Source of the DNA: Loki-b32 sp964493385
Lineage (GTDB): Archaea; Asgardarchaeota; Lokiarchaeia; Sigyniarchaeales; SOKP01
Reading direction: 5' to 3'
DNA length: 25,727 nt
Assembly (NCBI GenBank): GCA_964493385.1
Contig: CAZBNW010000027.1
Location: 1 to 25,727, forward strand
Positions 1-7,327 of this stretch are shown in pieces; positions within the stretch are counted from its first letter, which is position 1, and each line of letters opens with the position of its first letter. The notes beneath the pieces were generated by a model. It did not search any database. It saw only the letters and a list, made by a program, of their open reading frames with translations, and had not been told where the DNA came from. The position numbers and the translations under genes were made by a program.

Positions 1-35
1 AAATTCGCTCAGATTGGGCTCGGGGTAAGAAAGAA

Positions 36-1409
36 ATGTTGATGCTCTCAATAATGACTACGCAGCAAATTTCATCTGAAATTGAAGAGAATATTTCCAA
101 TTTATGTAAAAAATTTTCAGAAAAGATGCAATCGAATAAGGATATTTTTACTGGGTTCCACATAAAGGAATTAAACAGATATGATGAAGGTGATAAAGAG
201 CGTATAAGAGAAAACGATTCATTAATCAAAGAGTGGGTACAAGATTTATATTGGGAAATTTTCGAGGATACGAGAAAAATATCAGAAGAAGAGAAAATAA
301 CATTACTATTAGATGACCGGTATATATTTGAATCCTTGGAAAAGATGTCAAGAGAGTTGAAGAAACTCAGCAAAGAGATAAAATTAAGCGAGGATTTCCT
401 GAGAGCGAACCTTAATATCAGAGAATCAATTTCAAATTTAAATAAAATGATTGATGACCTTTATGAAGGATATATAGAAAAAATGACAGAATTTGATATT
501 GAGGATGAAACTGGTTTATTTTCTACAGAAGAAGAATTAGACGAGGATATTCAAAAAAGAAAAAAAGAGTTAATTCGAGTTTTAGAAGGAGAAGTTATCA
601 GAAAAAAGGAAACAACAATCTACTTTTTTACCGGAACAGGCAATTCATTAAAAATTGCGAAAGATCTTGCTGAAAAGTTAGAAGACTGTGAACTTATACC
701 CATTGCGAAAGTATGGCAAATGGAAAACCTTGAATCGACAACTGAAAAAGTAGGTTTTATTTTTCCCTTATACTGGTCTGGATTGCCTAAAATAGTCCAT
801 GATTTTATAAGTAAAATAGACCTTCGTAAATCCGATTATTTATTTACGGTTATAACGAGTACTGGAGATATTAATGAACAGCCCCTACAACAGTTAGAGA
901 AGATTCTGAAAACGAAAGCGAAAACACTTAGTGCTGGATTTTATATTAATATGCCTAATAATTATATTATTGGGTTTGATATTCACTCAGAAGAACGTCA
1001 AAAAGAGCTTTTTGAAGAGGCACTTAAACAAGTTGAATTAATCTCTGAAATTGTAAAGAATAAAGAAGAAAATCTCAATCAAGATATTTTTAAAAAAGAT
1101 GTAATCAGGAGTCAAGGAATTAATAAAACATTTCGAGAGGAAGTAAATAAAAGTGATAAGTCATTTTATGCTGACGATAGTTGCAATGGTTGTGGGATTT
1201 GTGAAGAAGTATGTCCTGTAAATAATATTATTTTAAATGAAGGTATACCACAATGGCAGCATAGATGTCAACAATGCTTAGCATGTATTAATTTTTGCCC
1301 TGAAAAGTCTATTCAATTTGGCTCAGAGACTTTACAAACACAAAGATATCACCATCCTGAAATTTCTCTTAAGGAGATAATAGACCAAAAAAATGGTGAT
1401 CTCCCCTAA
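36..1409 (+). CDS. EFR1-like flavodoxin + 2x[4Fe-4S] ferredoxin protein with long N-terminal extension (possibly 5'-partial)
   Basis: Predicted cytosolic electron carrier or flavoprotein. Residues about 194-345 form a flavodoxin fold with the FMN-phosphate loop FFTGTGNSLKIAKDL (about 197-211) and the later FPLYWSGLP loop. The last 80 residues hold two classic 4Fe-4S motifs, CxxCxxCxxxCP twice (CNGCGICEEVCP and CQQCLACINFCP). This order is typical of EFR1-family ferredoxins, which are usually about 250-270 aa. Here some 190 charged, helix-rich residues precede the flavodoxin part; I do not recognise them. The frame has no stop between base 3 and the first ATG, so the true start may lie left of the window. 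Possible internal starts are 36, 42 and 54. No Shine-Dalgarno site is obvious. The redox partner is unknown and no neighbouring oxidoreductase indicates one. Confidence 0.85.
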   Translation: MLMLSIMTTQQISSEIEENISNLCKKFSEKMQSNKDIFTGFHIKELNRYDEGDKERIRENDSLIKEWVQDLYWEIFEDTRKISEEEKITLLLDDRYIFESLEKMSRELKKLSKEIKLSEDFLRANLNIRESISNLNKMIDDLYEGYIEKMTEFDIEDETGLFSTEEELDEDIQKRKKELIRVLEGEVIRKKETTIYFFTGTGNSLKIAKDLAEKLEDCELIPIAKVWQMENLESTTEKVGFIFPLYWSGLPKIVHDFISKIDLRKSDYLFTVITSTGDINEQPLQQLEKILKTKAKTLSAGFYINMPNNYIIGFDIHSEERQKELFEEALKQVELISEIVKNKEENLNQDIFKKDVIRSQGINKTFREEVNKSDKSFYADDSCNGCGICEEVCPVNNIILNEGIPQWQHRCQQCLACINFCPEKSIQFGSETLQTQRYHHPEISLKEIIDQKNGDLP

Positions 1410-1556
1410 TTGATATATAAAATATTAGTTAAAAGATTAAATTTGATAAGGTTTTACTTGACTATTAATAACAAGTTGAATCAAGTTTTAGAGGACGAGG
1501 TTGGCGAAAAAAAGGATTTAAATGAGTAGAGGATCTTTCATAATTACTTTTCAACT

Positions 1557-1640
1557 TTAGATGTAGGTCATAATGCGTAATTTTCTTTTTTCTACATATA
1601 GTTGGTGATATTCTTCTGCTTTCTGGGAAAAGAGTAGAGT
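1557..1640 (-). pseudogene. possible C-terminal remnant of peptide methionine sulfoxide reductase (MsrA)
   Basis: On the minus strand an open stretch of about 25 codons ending in TAA reads FSQKAEEYHQLYVEKRK. It resembles the conserved C-terminal AE-x-YHQ-x-Y-x-x-K segment of MsrA enzymes. The rest of such an enzyme is absent: upstream on the same strand is the intact, unrelated membrane-protein gene at 1666-2214. If real, this is a leftover of a deleted gene. The match is short, so chance resemblance cannot be excluded. Confidence 0.25.
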
Positions 1641-1665
1641 CTTAAAAATAAGAAAAAAAAAATAA

Positions 1666-2214
1666 TTAAAAATTTGTTGTTATAAAGCCGAAAACGATGA
1701 ATATTAGCAGGCCCGCAAGAAGGTTTATTACTCCGTAGATATAATAAGCTCGTATATATTTTTGGCTTAAAAACATTAGATCTGCCATATACCAACTCGC
1801 TAATCCCCCAATGCCCCATATGGTTATGTCAGTTATTATATTTGGAGCGCTATCAAATCTAACTTTAATACTTACAAAATAAAGGAGCGTATTTTCAATA
1901 ATTTCCCATATACCTGCAGCAACAAGGATAATTATCCAATAAATAACAAATTTTTTAAATCCCGGAGGATTAATTGGAGCTTGCGGATTGCCGGATAAAT
2001 TTTTGACTATAAAACCAATTGTAAAAGCCAAAACAAAGAGAGCGATTCCTGTAAGGAGATGTCCCATTGACCAATAATCAAATGAGGCAATTGATAAATA
2101 TGTCTCATCTAGTGCTAATATAGGGATGCCAAATAGTGCGGCAACAATAGCAGTTATAATCAAAATGATGATAAATCCTAGCATTATTAAGAGAGGTATA
2201 TATCTTTGTTTCAT
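1666..2214 (-). CDS. small multi-pass membrane protein, DUF2585-like motif pattern
   Basis: About 182 aa with four or five hydrophobic helices: an N-terminal one (PLLIMLGFIIILIITAIVAA), one after MGHLLTGIALFVLAFTIGF, one around FVIYWIIILVAAGIWEI, and two near the C terminus. The conserved-looking residues are GH in helix 2, then WEIIENT, then N-x3-D (NIITD) and a GG helix. That spacing recalls DUF2585/UPF0314 membrane proteins, but this is a motif impression and no activity is assigned. I place the start at the ATG at 2214 rather than the in-frame GTG at 2226. An AGGTGG ribosome-binding site lies 8 nt upstream of that ATG, and the GTG falls inside it. The gene stands alone. Confidence 0.75.
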   Translation of the reverse strand: MKQRYIPLLIMLGFIIILIITAIVAALFGIPILALDETYLSIASFDYWSMGHLLTGIALFVLAFTIGFIVKNLSGNPQAPINPPGFKKFVIYWIIILVAAGIWEIIENTLLYFVSIKVRFDSAPNIITDITIWGIGGLASWYMADLMFLSQKYIRAYYIYGVINLLAGLLIFIVFGFITTNF

Positions 2215-2222
2215 AACTAAAA

Positions 2223-2228
2223 CCACCT
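2223..2228 (-). promoter_or_regulatory. Shine-Dalgarno site deciding the start of the 1666-2214 gene
   Basis: AGGTGG on the minus strand, with an 8-nt spacer to the ATG at 2214. It makes the overlapping in-frame GTG at 2226 an unlikely start. Confidence 0.6.
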
Positions 2229-2353
2229 AATGATTTCATTTTAATTAGAATTTCATTTTTAGTAACATCGAATAAGACTCCTTTTAATAAATAACTTAAC
2301 ATTTTCAATAAAGTTATAATCAAGAATAATTATATTGAGTAATATAATTCCCC

Positions 2354-2635
2354 TTAACTTACATTCCATTCTGAAAATCCAAGGATACTTCCACAAAAGG
2401 GACAATACCACATTTTTTTTCTCCGAGTATATTCACCTTTAAATCCTCGAAATTTTTTACGTCCTTTTTTATCTAACTCTTTAGCATAAAAATCATATAA
2501 ATGGAGTTCTTTTTTACAATATGGGCATTTTGGCTTTACATGAGAAGATGAATTGAAATCATACCCACAATTAGGGCAAATTTGTTTAAAAAGATCAATT
2601 TCTTTTCCACATTCCCAACAACCTTTAACAAACAT
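2354..2635 (-). CDS. small zinc-ribbon protein with four CxxC knuckles
   Basis: A 93-aa protein with four CxxC pairs: C6/C9, C20/C23, C37/C40 and C78/C81. The first two pairs would form one short zinc ribbon (CWECG and CPNCG). The last two would form a second ribbon with a long, basic insertion (KKGRKKFRGFKGEYTRRKK) between knuckles. No other domain is present. Such stand-alone zinc ribbons are common in archaea and may act in nucleic-acid or protein binding; function here is unknown. It lies downstream of the E1 alpha/beta operon on the same strand, but about 130 bases separate them, so it is probably transcribed independently. Confidence 0.8.
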   Translation of the reverse strand: MFVKGCWECGKEIDLFKQICPNCGYDFNSSSHVKPKCPYCKKELHLYDFYAKELDKKGRKKFRGFKGEYTRRKKMWYCPFCGSILGFSEWNVS

Positions 2636-2768
2636 AAGTTATCCACTTTTATTTATGAAAAATTGAGTTTCTAATTGTTATGATTAAGATTTAAGCTATT
2701 TAAATTTAAATAGATTTCAATTGAATCTAATTTTTAACAAATCATATTAATTATTTTAAAAATTAAAA

Positions 2769-3755
2769 TTAAATTAGCTTTTTGACATTATTTTGAATTA
2801 ATTTCGCACTTGGAACAATTTCTTTTTCTAACTTTGGGGAGTAAGGAATTGGAACATCTGGTGTGTTAATTCTTATAATGTTTTTCTTTAAATATTGAAA
2901 ACCCTCTTCTGCTACAAAGGCTGCGACTTCTGCACTCATTGAACAAGTTTTACAACCTTCATCGACAATTATCAACTTTCCTGTTTTTTCAACAGAATTT
3001 AAGATCGTATTTTTATCCATTGGAACTAAAGTTCTTGGATCAATAACTTCACATTGAATATTTTCTTCTTCTAATTTGGTAGCTGCTATTAAACTTTCTT
3101 GTACCATCGCACCTGTAGCAACGATAGTTACATCATCACCTTCAGTGAATTTTCTTGCTTCCCCAAATGGGATCGTGAAATTTTTATCTAAAGGGACCTC
3201 TCCAGTAAGGTAATATGTTCTTTTATTTTCAAAAAAGATAACTGGATCATCATCTCGTATGGCGGTTTTCATTAATCCTTTAAAATCACGTGCATCAGAG
3301 GGTAATACGACTTTCAAACCTGGCACATGCATAAACCAGGATTCAAAAGATTGTGAGTGTTGTGCCGCTCCCATTATGCCAGTTCCAAATGGAACTCTAA
3401 TAGTAACGGGAACATTAATTTGCCCTCCATACATATACCTTGCTTTTGCAGCTTGATTTACAATCATCTCCATACATACAGTTAAAAAATCAGCAAACAT
3501 AATTTCTGCAATAGGACGCATACCCACCATAGCGGCTCCAATAGCACAACCCAAAATCGCATTTTCACTAATTGGTGTATCACGAACTCTCTCAGCACCA
3601 AATTTTTCTAATAAACCTTCTGTTACAAAAAAGCAGCCCCCAAACTTTCCAATATCTTCTCCCATTATGAATACAGATTCGTCGCGTTCCATTTCTTCTT
3701 CAATAGCTAGCCATATCGCATCCAACCCTCCCATATTTTTAGTTTCTTCGACCAT
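2769..3755 (-). CDS. 2-oxoacid (pyruvate/acetoin-type) dehydrogenase E1 component, beta subunit
   Basis: 328 aa, the usual length for the beta subunit of alpha2beta2 E1 enzymes (PdhB/AcoB/BkdB family). With E1 alpha it decarboxylates a 2-oxoacid, or cleaves acetoin, using thiamine diphosphate. Family landmarks are GEDIGKFGGCFFVTEGL near residue 32, the TPISENAILGCAIGAAMVGMRP segment, the AQHSQSFESWFMHVPGLKVV stretch with its active-site histidine, and the C-terminal DEGCKTCSMSAEVAA transketolase_C region. It follows E1 alpha directly with one base between the alpha stop codon and this ATG. Its GGAGG ribosome-binding site lies inside the last alpha codons. Pyruvate, acetoin and branched-chain 2-oxoacid substrates cannot be separated by eye. 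Confidence 0.93.
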   Translation of the reverse strand: MVEETKNMGGLDAIWLAIEEEMERDESVFIMGEDIGKFGGCFFVTEGLLEKFGAERVRDTPISENAILGCAIGAAMVGMRPIAEIMFADFLTVCMEMIVNQAAKARYMYGGQINVPVTIRVPFGTGIMGAAQHSQSFESWFMHVPGLKVVLPSDARDFKGLMKTAIRDDDPVIFFENKRTYYLTGEVPLDKNFTIPFGEARKFTEGDDVTIVATGAMVQESLIAATKLEEENIQCEVIDPRTLVPMDKNTILNSVEKTGKLIIVDEGCKTCSMSAEVAAFVAEEGFQYLKKNIIRINTPDVPIPYSPKLEKEIVPSAKLIQNNVKKLI

Positions 3756-3756
3756 C

Positions 3757-4758
3757 TTAATTCCCTCCTAAATTTATTGGATTTTTGTATATATCATCTA
3801 AGACGGTATTAGTATCTGGTTTTTTGCTTTTTTTCGCAAATTTAACGCTTAGCTCTATTTGAGCTAAAGTTTCTTCCTCAATTTTTTGAATGATTGCTCG
3901 ATCGATAACTTCATTCTTGATAAGTTTTATTTTATAAGCTTCAATTGGGCATTTTTTTTTCCATTCTTCTTTTTCTTCAGTTGAGCGGTATTTATCAGAA
4001 TCCATTGTCATTTGACCGTGCCACCTATAAGTTTTGCATTCAATTAATGTGGGACCACCTCCTTCTCTTGCAAGATCAACTGCTTCTTTTATGGCCCTAT
4101 ATACCTCAGTTACATCATTACCGTCAATAGTGAGGCCTTTCATTCCATAGCCTTGAGCACGAAGTGAAAGATCTTTAATAGCAGTAACATTATGAACAGG
4201 GGTGCTCCATCCATACATGTTATTCTCTAAAATAAAAATTACAGGAAGTTTCCATATAGCTGCAAGATTCATTGATTCATGTAACATACCTTGGTTTGAT
4301 GCCCCATCACCAAAGAAAGTAAGAACTACCTTACCTTCATTTCTCATCTTTGAAGCTAAAGCGACACCAAGAGCTAACGGGGGTCCTGCTCCTACAATCC
4401 CATTTGCCCCAAGCATATTTTTAGAGAAGTTAGCAACATGCATCGAACCACCGCGACCCTTGCATACTCCCCCTTCTTTCCCGTAAATTTCTGCCATTAG
4501 TGAATTAATATCTCCACCTTTAGCGATAAAATGGCCATGACCTCTGTGTGTAGAAGTAATATAATCATCCTGATTAATCGCCGCACAAGCTCCAACAGCT
4601 ATCGCTTCTTCACCTGCATAAGTGTGAACTAAAGGAGATTTGATTTTACCAGTATCTTGTGCAATTCTTTGTTCAAATTCGCGAATCAATAACATCTTTT
4701 TATAAAGATTAATTAATTCTTCAGAACTCCAATCTTTAAGCAATTCTAAATTACTCAT
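3757..4758 (-). CDS. 2-oxoacid (pyruvate/acetoin-type) dehydrogenase E1 component, alpha subunit
   Basis: 333 aa, matching PdhA/AcoA-type alpha subunits. The THRGHGHFIAKG segment (about 70-81) carries the conserved histidines. The thiamine-diphosphate motif runs from GDGASNQG (150-157) through HESMN to ENN (178-180). STPVHNVTAIKDLSLRAQGYG forms the loop that is phosphorylated in mitochondrial homologues. The RWHGQMTMDSDKYRS segment is also typical of the family. The gene is first in a two-gene operon with E1 beta and has a good TATA-like box. No lipoyl E2 or dihydrolipoamide dehydrogenase E3 lies in the window, so the rest of the complex must be encoded elsewhere, or this pair works with another acceptor. 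Confidence 0.93.
   Translation of the reverse strand: MSNLELLKDWSSEELINLYKKMLLIREFEQRIAQDTGKIKSPLVHTYAGEEAIAVGACAAINQDDYITSTHRGHGHFIAKGGDINSLMAEIYGKEGGVCKGRGGSMHVANFSKNMLGANGIVGAGPPLALGVALASKMRNEGKVVLTFFGDGASNQGMLHESMNLAAIWKLPVIFILENNMYGWSTPVHNVTAIKDLSLRAQGYGMKGLTIDGNDVTEVYRAIKEAVDLAREGGGPTLIECKTYRWHGQMTMDSDKYRSTEEKEEWKKKCPIEAYKIKLIKNEVIDRAIIQKIEEETLAQIELSVKFAKKSKKPDTNTVLDDIYKNPINLGGN
3763..3769 (-). promoter_or_regulatory. Shine-Dalgarno site of E1 beta, embedded in the E1 alpha C-terminal codons
   Basis: AGGAGGG on the minus strand, 7 nt before the E1 beta ATG. It also encodes the last residues of E1 alpha, which implies translational coupling of the two subunits. Confidence 0.75.
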
Positions 4759-4787
4759 TATTAAGCACTTATTTTAATCGTTAATAG

Positions 4788-4796
4788 TTTTATATG
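4788..4796 (-). promoter_or_regulatory. TATA-like promoter element for the E1 alpha/beta operon
   Basis: CATATAAAA on the minus strand, centred about 34 bases upstream of the E1 alpha ATG. With the usual archaeal TATA-to-start distance of about 26 bases this gives a leader of roughly 8-10 bases. No ribosome-binding site is visible before E1 alpha, which fits a leaderless or near-leaderless transcript. Confidence 0.5.
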
Positions 4797-5010
4797 TACT
4801 TTTCAATTTTTATATATTTAATAATATCTTGCAGTTGAGTTTAATTCTGGAAGTATATGTTTTCTGAAAATTCTTTTAATAATTGAAATATATTAAAATT
4901 ACAAGAATATTGAAAAAAAATTATGAAGATATTTTTAATGTTTAAATCTATTTATATTAAAAATTTTTAACATAACAAATAGTATTAAAATTAAAACAGA
5001 GAAAATCAAA

Positions 5011-5406
5011 ATGTCAGATGAAGAACTTAGGGATCAAATTAATAAGATAGCGGTTGAAATAGAGAAAATTGAAGAAACAGCAAAGCAAAAAGAAGCTTAT
5101 ATTAATAAAAAACTTAATAAGGAATTTGATACTAAAATCAGTGTTCTCGAATTAAAATTGCAGAATCAACAAACTATATTTAATGAACTTGTTAAAAATG
5201 TTGATGAATTAACATCAAAAAAGAAAGAATTAACTCCTATTATAAAAAATTTAGAGAACGAATATAATAATTTGAAAAAAGGTAAGCAGAAAGCTTTAAA
5301 CGAGAATATAAGGGCAATTAATAAAGAAAAGAAAATTAAAACGAAAATTATTGACCGAGAGATTAAATTGCTAGAAAAAGAGTTAAAGACGAGTGAAAAC
5401 AAATAA
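5011..5406 (+). CDS. coiled-coil protein of unknown function
   Basis: 131 aa, almost entirely charged alpha helix rich in K and E, with leucine and isoleucine at heptad-like spacing throughout. The composition predicts a long coiled coil with a short break near residue 75. There is no signal peptide, membrane segment, cysteine or catalytic motif. Function is unknown. A TATA-like TTTATATTA lies about 55 bases upstream and no clear Shine-Dalgarno site precedes the ATG. The gene is divergent from the E1 operon and followed by a hairpin-like inverted repeat with a T run. The reverse-strand reading of this stretch is only the hydrophobic mirror of the lysine-rich coding strand. Confidence 0.7.
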   Translation: MSDEELRDQINKIAVEIEKIEETAKQKEAYINKKLNKEFDTKISVLELKLQNQQTIFNELVKNVDELTSKKKELTPIIKNLENEYNNLKKGKQKALNENIRAINKEKKIKTKIIDREIKLLEKELKTSENK

Positions 5407-5467
5407 TTTATCGATACTAAATAAATAAAAAAATAAATAAAAATATAAAATATATTTGAAAAATCTA

Positions 5468-5526
5468 TAAAACTCCTCTTCGATATGTTTAAGAATAAAG
5501 CATTTTTATTTGAAGAGTTTTTTCCC
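5468..5526 (+). terminator. inverted repeat followed by T run, candidate terminator
   Basis: Left arm AAAACTCCTCTTC at 5468-5480 pairs with right arm GAAGAGTTTTTT at 5512-5523 (ten pairs with a 3-base bulge), with a loop of about 30 bases. The right arm runs into a T stretch. It sits about 60 bases after the coiled-coil gene, so termination of that transcript is the simplest reading. Confidence 0.35.
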
Positions 5527-5670
5527 TTAACGAAATATTGACCACTTGAAGTAAATAATTGAAAAATATTTTTTCCACGTTCTTAATCTAGATAAAATAT
5601 TTTCAAATCGCATTTAATCATGAAAAAAATTATTTAATCCACTTTATATATAATGGGAATGGGGAAAATA

Positions 5671-5678
5671 TTTATAAA
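5671..5678 (+). promoter_or_regulatory. TATA-like box for the RHH regulator gene
   Basis: TTTATAAA about 63 bases upstream of the ATG at 5738, preceded by a purine-rich stretch (GGGGAAAATA) where a BRE would lie. It predicts a leader of about 35-40 bases. A second TATA-like element, CTTTATATATAAT, lies at 5643-5654. Confidence 0.4.
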
Positions 5679-5737
5679 GCTAAATTGCATCAATATTTTC
5701 AACAGAAATAGAATAATTTCTTAGGAAAATTTAACTT

Positions 5738-6157
5738 ATGAAACTAATTACGGTAAATTTACCAGATTCATATTTAAGATCATTAGAAAAAAGTAGTTTA
5801 TGCACTGGCATTAGTAGATCAGAACTTATAAGGCAGGCGGTCAGATCTTACATAATAAAGGAAATAAAATTTGCCAAGAGATTAGAGACAGAATTAGAGG
5901 ATAAGAGGATCACCAGATTTTTTGAATATTGTATTAATTGTGAACGCAGACTTCACACCATAGCAAGAAGGGACCATCTTTTTCATAAAAATATTGAAGT
6001 GTTTCAATTAAGGTTTTGTTGTTCCTGCTATGAAAAGTTCAAGAACACATCATTCGATGAGTTTCCAACCGACATAATTGATAAAATTAAGAAAAAAGTA
6101 AAAGCATATAAAAAATATAGGTTAAGAGACTCATCGGATGCTAAATTAGATTATTAA
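5738..6157 (+). CDS. ribbon-helix-helix (CopG/NikR-like) regulator with C-terminal zinc ribbon
   Basis: 139 aa. Residues 1-45 form a ribbon-helix-helix DNA-binding domain: strand KLITVNLPDSYL, helix 1, then the GISRSELIRQAVRSYI helix with the S-R-S-E-L-I-R signature. After a basic helical linker comes a CxxC pair at 65/68 (CINC) and a second at 94/97 (CCSC, with an extra Cys at 95), a probable single zinc ribbon. The tail is lysine-rich. RHH domains dimerise on operator DNA. The zinc ribbon could sense metal or redox state or mediate contacts, which is inference. It lacks the His/Cys nickel-binding ACT domain of NikR. It converges with the nucleotidyltransferase gene, the two stops lying 31 bases apart. 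Confidence 0.8.
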   Translation: MKLITVNLPDSYLRSLEKSSLCTGISRSELIRQAVRSYIIKEIKFAKRLETELEDKRITRFFEYCINCERRLHTIARRDHLFHKNIEVFQLRFCCSCYEKFKNTSFDEFPTDIIDKIKKKVKAYKKYRLRDSSDAKLDY

Positions 6158-6188
6158 AATATATAAAGGTTAAGAGAAAACTAGATAA

Positions 6189-7103
6189 CTATAAATCGCT
6201 GAAAATTTTCTTCCATTCATTATTCTGAGCATAAATTTTGGCTTCTCCGAGTACTTCAAGAAATCTTTTTAACTCATTCTTCGGATACTCATTTAATATA
6301 GAATATCGGTCATATACTCTATCGGGCAAAAATTTCTTATTATCTATGATACGAATTGCTTGATTGAAGAAGGTTTTTACAGCTCGATCCCAGCTACTTA
6401 TCTCAATTTTATCAAATATAAACTCAACTAGACGTTCAGTTATGTCTCTTTTTAGAGGTTTCCCCCAGTTGAAATTCCAGTATTTCATAAGGATAATAAG
6501 TTTGGTTATTTTTCCGTTTTGCTTCTTATTTAATTTAAAGAGAGTTTGTTCTTCTAATGTCTGATTTATTTTTTTAGTCCCTCTTATTCCACCAGGGATA
6601 AGAAAATATCCGTTGAGTAATTCCAGTGCCGGAATACAGTCAAAAAGAATCGAAATACCTGAATAATCCATTCTAATGGGAATAGCATGTCTATATGGAG
6701 GATTTCTTAATATTTTCATATTTTCCTTATGATTAAATTGATAAACTTTAAGATTAGAATAAAGTAATTCGAAAAGTAGGCTTTTATATAGATTGTTTTG
6801 CTCATTGGGGTAATTATTTTTTTTTTTGTATATAAAATATAGGTCGACATCAAACCGATTTTTAATGAAAAGTCCCCTATCGAATGATCCTCCAAACCAA
6901 AATCTCTCTATAGTGTATTGATAGGTATTTTTTGATAAGTAAAGCGTGAACCAATAAGATGTTTGATTTTGAGAAATAGATTTTAACTTATTAAACATAT
7001 TATTAGCTTTTTCCCTAAGAAATGTGTTTTGACTCTCTGTAATAGTTAAAGAATCAATTAATCGTTCTAAACTATCTAATTCCAGATAAGAAATTTTTTT
7101 CAC
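6189..7103 (-). CDS. OAS/CD-NTase-like nucleotidyltransferase
   Basis: 304 aa with a Pol-beta-superfamily nucleotidyltransferase core: G71-G72-S73 then R-G, followed by D85-x-D87 (in RFDVDLYF), and a third acidic residue D155 in SILFDCIPALE. These give the usual metal-binding triad. GS-x-x-RG-x-x-I followed by DxDL, then (F/V)D-x-(I/V)PA, is the pattern of the cGAS/OAS/SMODS group and of archaeal CCA-adding enzymes. The NGYFLIPGG and KITKLIILMKYWN segments resemble the post-catalytic helical region of SMODS CD-NTases. It lacks the length (about 450 aa) of archaeal CCA-adding enzymes. Predicted role: synthesis of an oligo- or cyclic nucleotide messenger, or RNA tailing. No CBASS effector (phospholipase, SAVED, Cap4, TM protein) or Cap2/Cap3 gene lies beside it. 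No Shine-Dalgarno site is clear. Confidence 0.75.
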   Translation of the reverse strand: MKKISYLELDSLERLIDSLTITESQNTFLREKANNMFNKLKSISQNQTSYWFTLYLSKNTYQYTIERFWFGGSFDRGLFIKNRFDVDLYFIYKKKNNYPNEQNNLYKSLLFELLYSNLKVYQFNHKENMKILRNPPYRHAIPIRMDYSGISILFDCIPALELLNGYFLIPGGIRGTKKINQTLEEQTLFKLNKKQNGKITKLIILMKYWNFNWGKPLKRDITERLVEFIFDKIEISSWDRAVKTFFNQAIRIIDNKKFLPDRVYDRYSILNEYPKNELKRFLEVLGEAKIYAQNNEWKKIFSDL

Positions 7104-7327
7104 AAATTTTTAATAATTCTCTTTTAATATAAATCTGATATTCAGGATTAAGAAAAATTTCAAAATGCTCAATATATTTTTAAATATCAGGTTTGAATCC
7201 TATAAATTTGTTTTTCTGAGAATCAGATTTACTAATTATTTTTTTTTTGATATAATAAGATTAATATAGTAGCTAAATAAATAATAAATTAAAATATTTC
7301 ATACAAAACTGTAAAAGGTGATATCTA

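Larger units (their letters stand above)
5407..5737 (+). other. intergenic region: hairpin/terminator then promoter elements
   Basis: 331 bases with no convincing gene on either strand. It holds an inverted repeat with a T run at 5468-5526 and two TATA-like boxes near 5643-5654 and 5671-5678. The rest is A+T-rich with no repeat or RNA-gene signature that I can see. Confidence 0.5.

Noticed and set aside
1592..1819. Minus-strand frame of 75 codons overlapping the membrane-protein gene 3' end
   Set aside because: Out-of-frame reading with no motif and no ribosome-binding site; the membrane protein has both a site and a motif pattern.
4202..4486. Plus-strand open frame opposite E1 alpha
   Set aside because: Antisense shadow of a clearly conserved enzyme; no family signal.
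5166..5402. Minus-strand hydrophobic frame opposite the coiled-coil gene
   Set aside because: Mirror of lysine/glutamate-rich coding DNA, giving only F/L/S residues.
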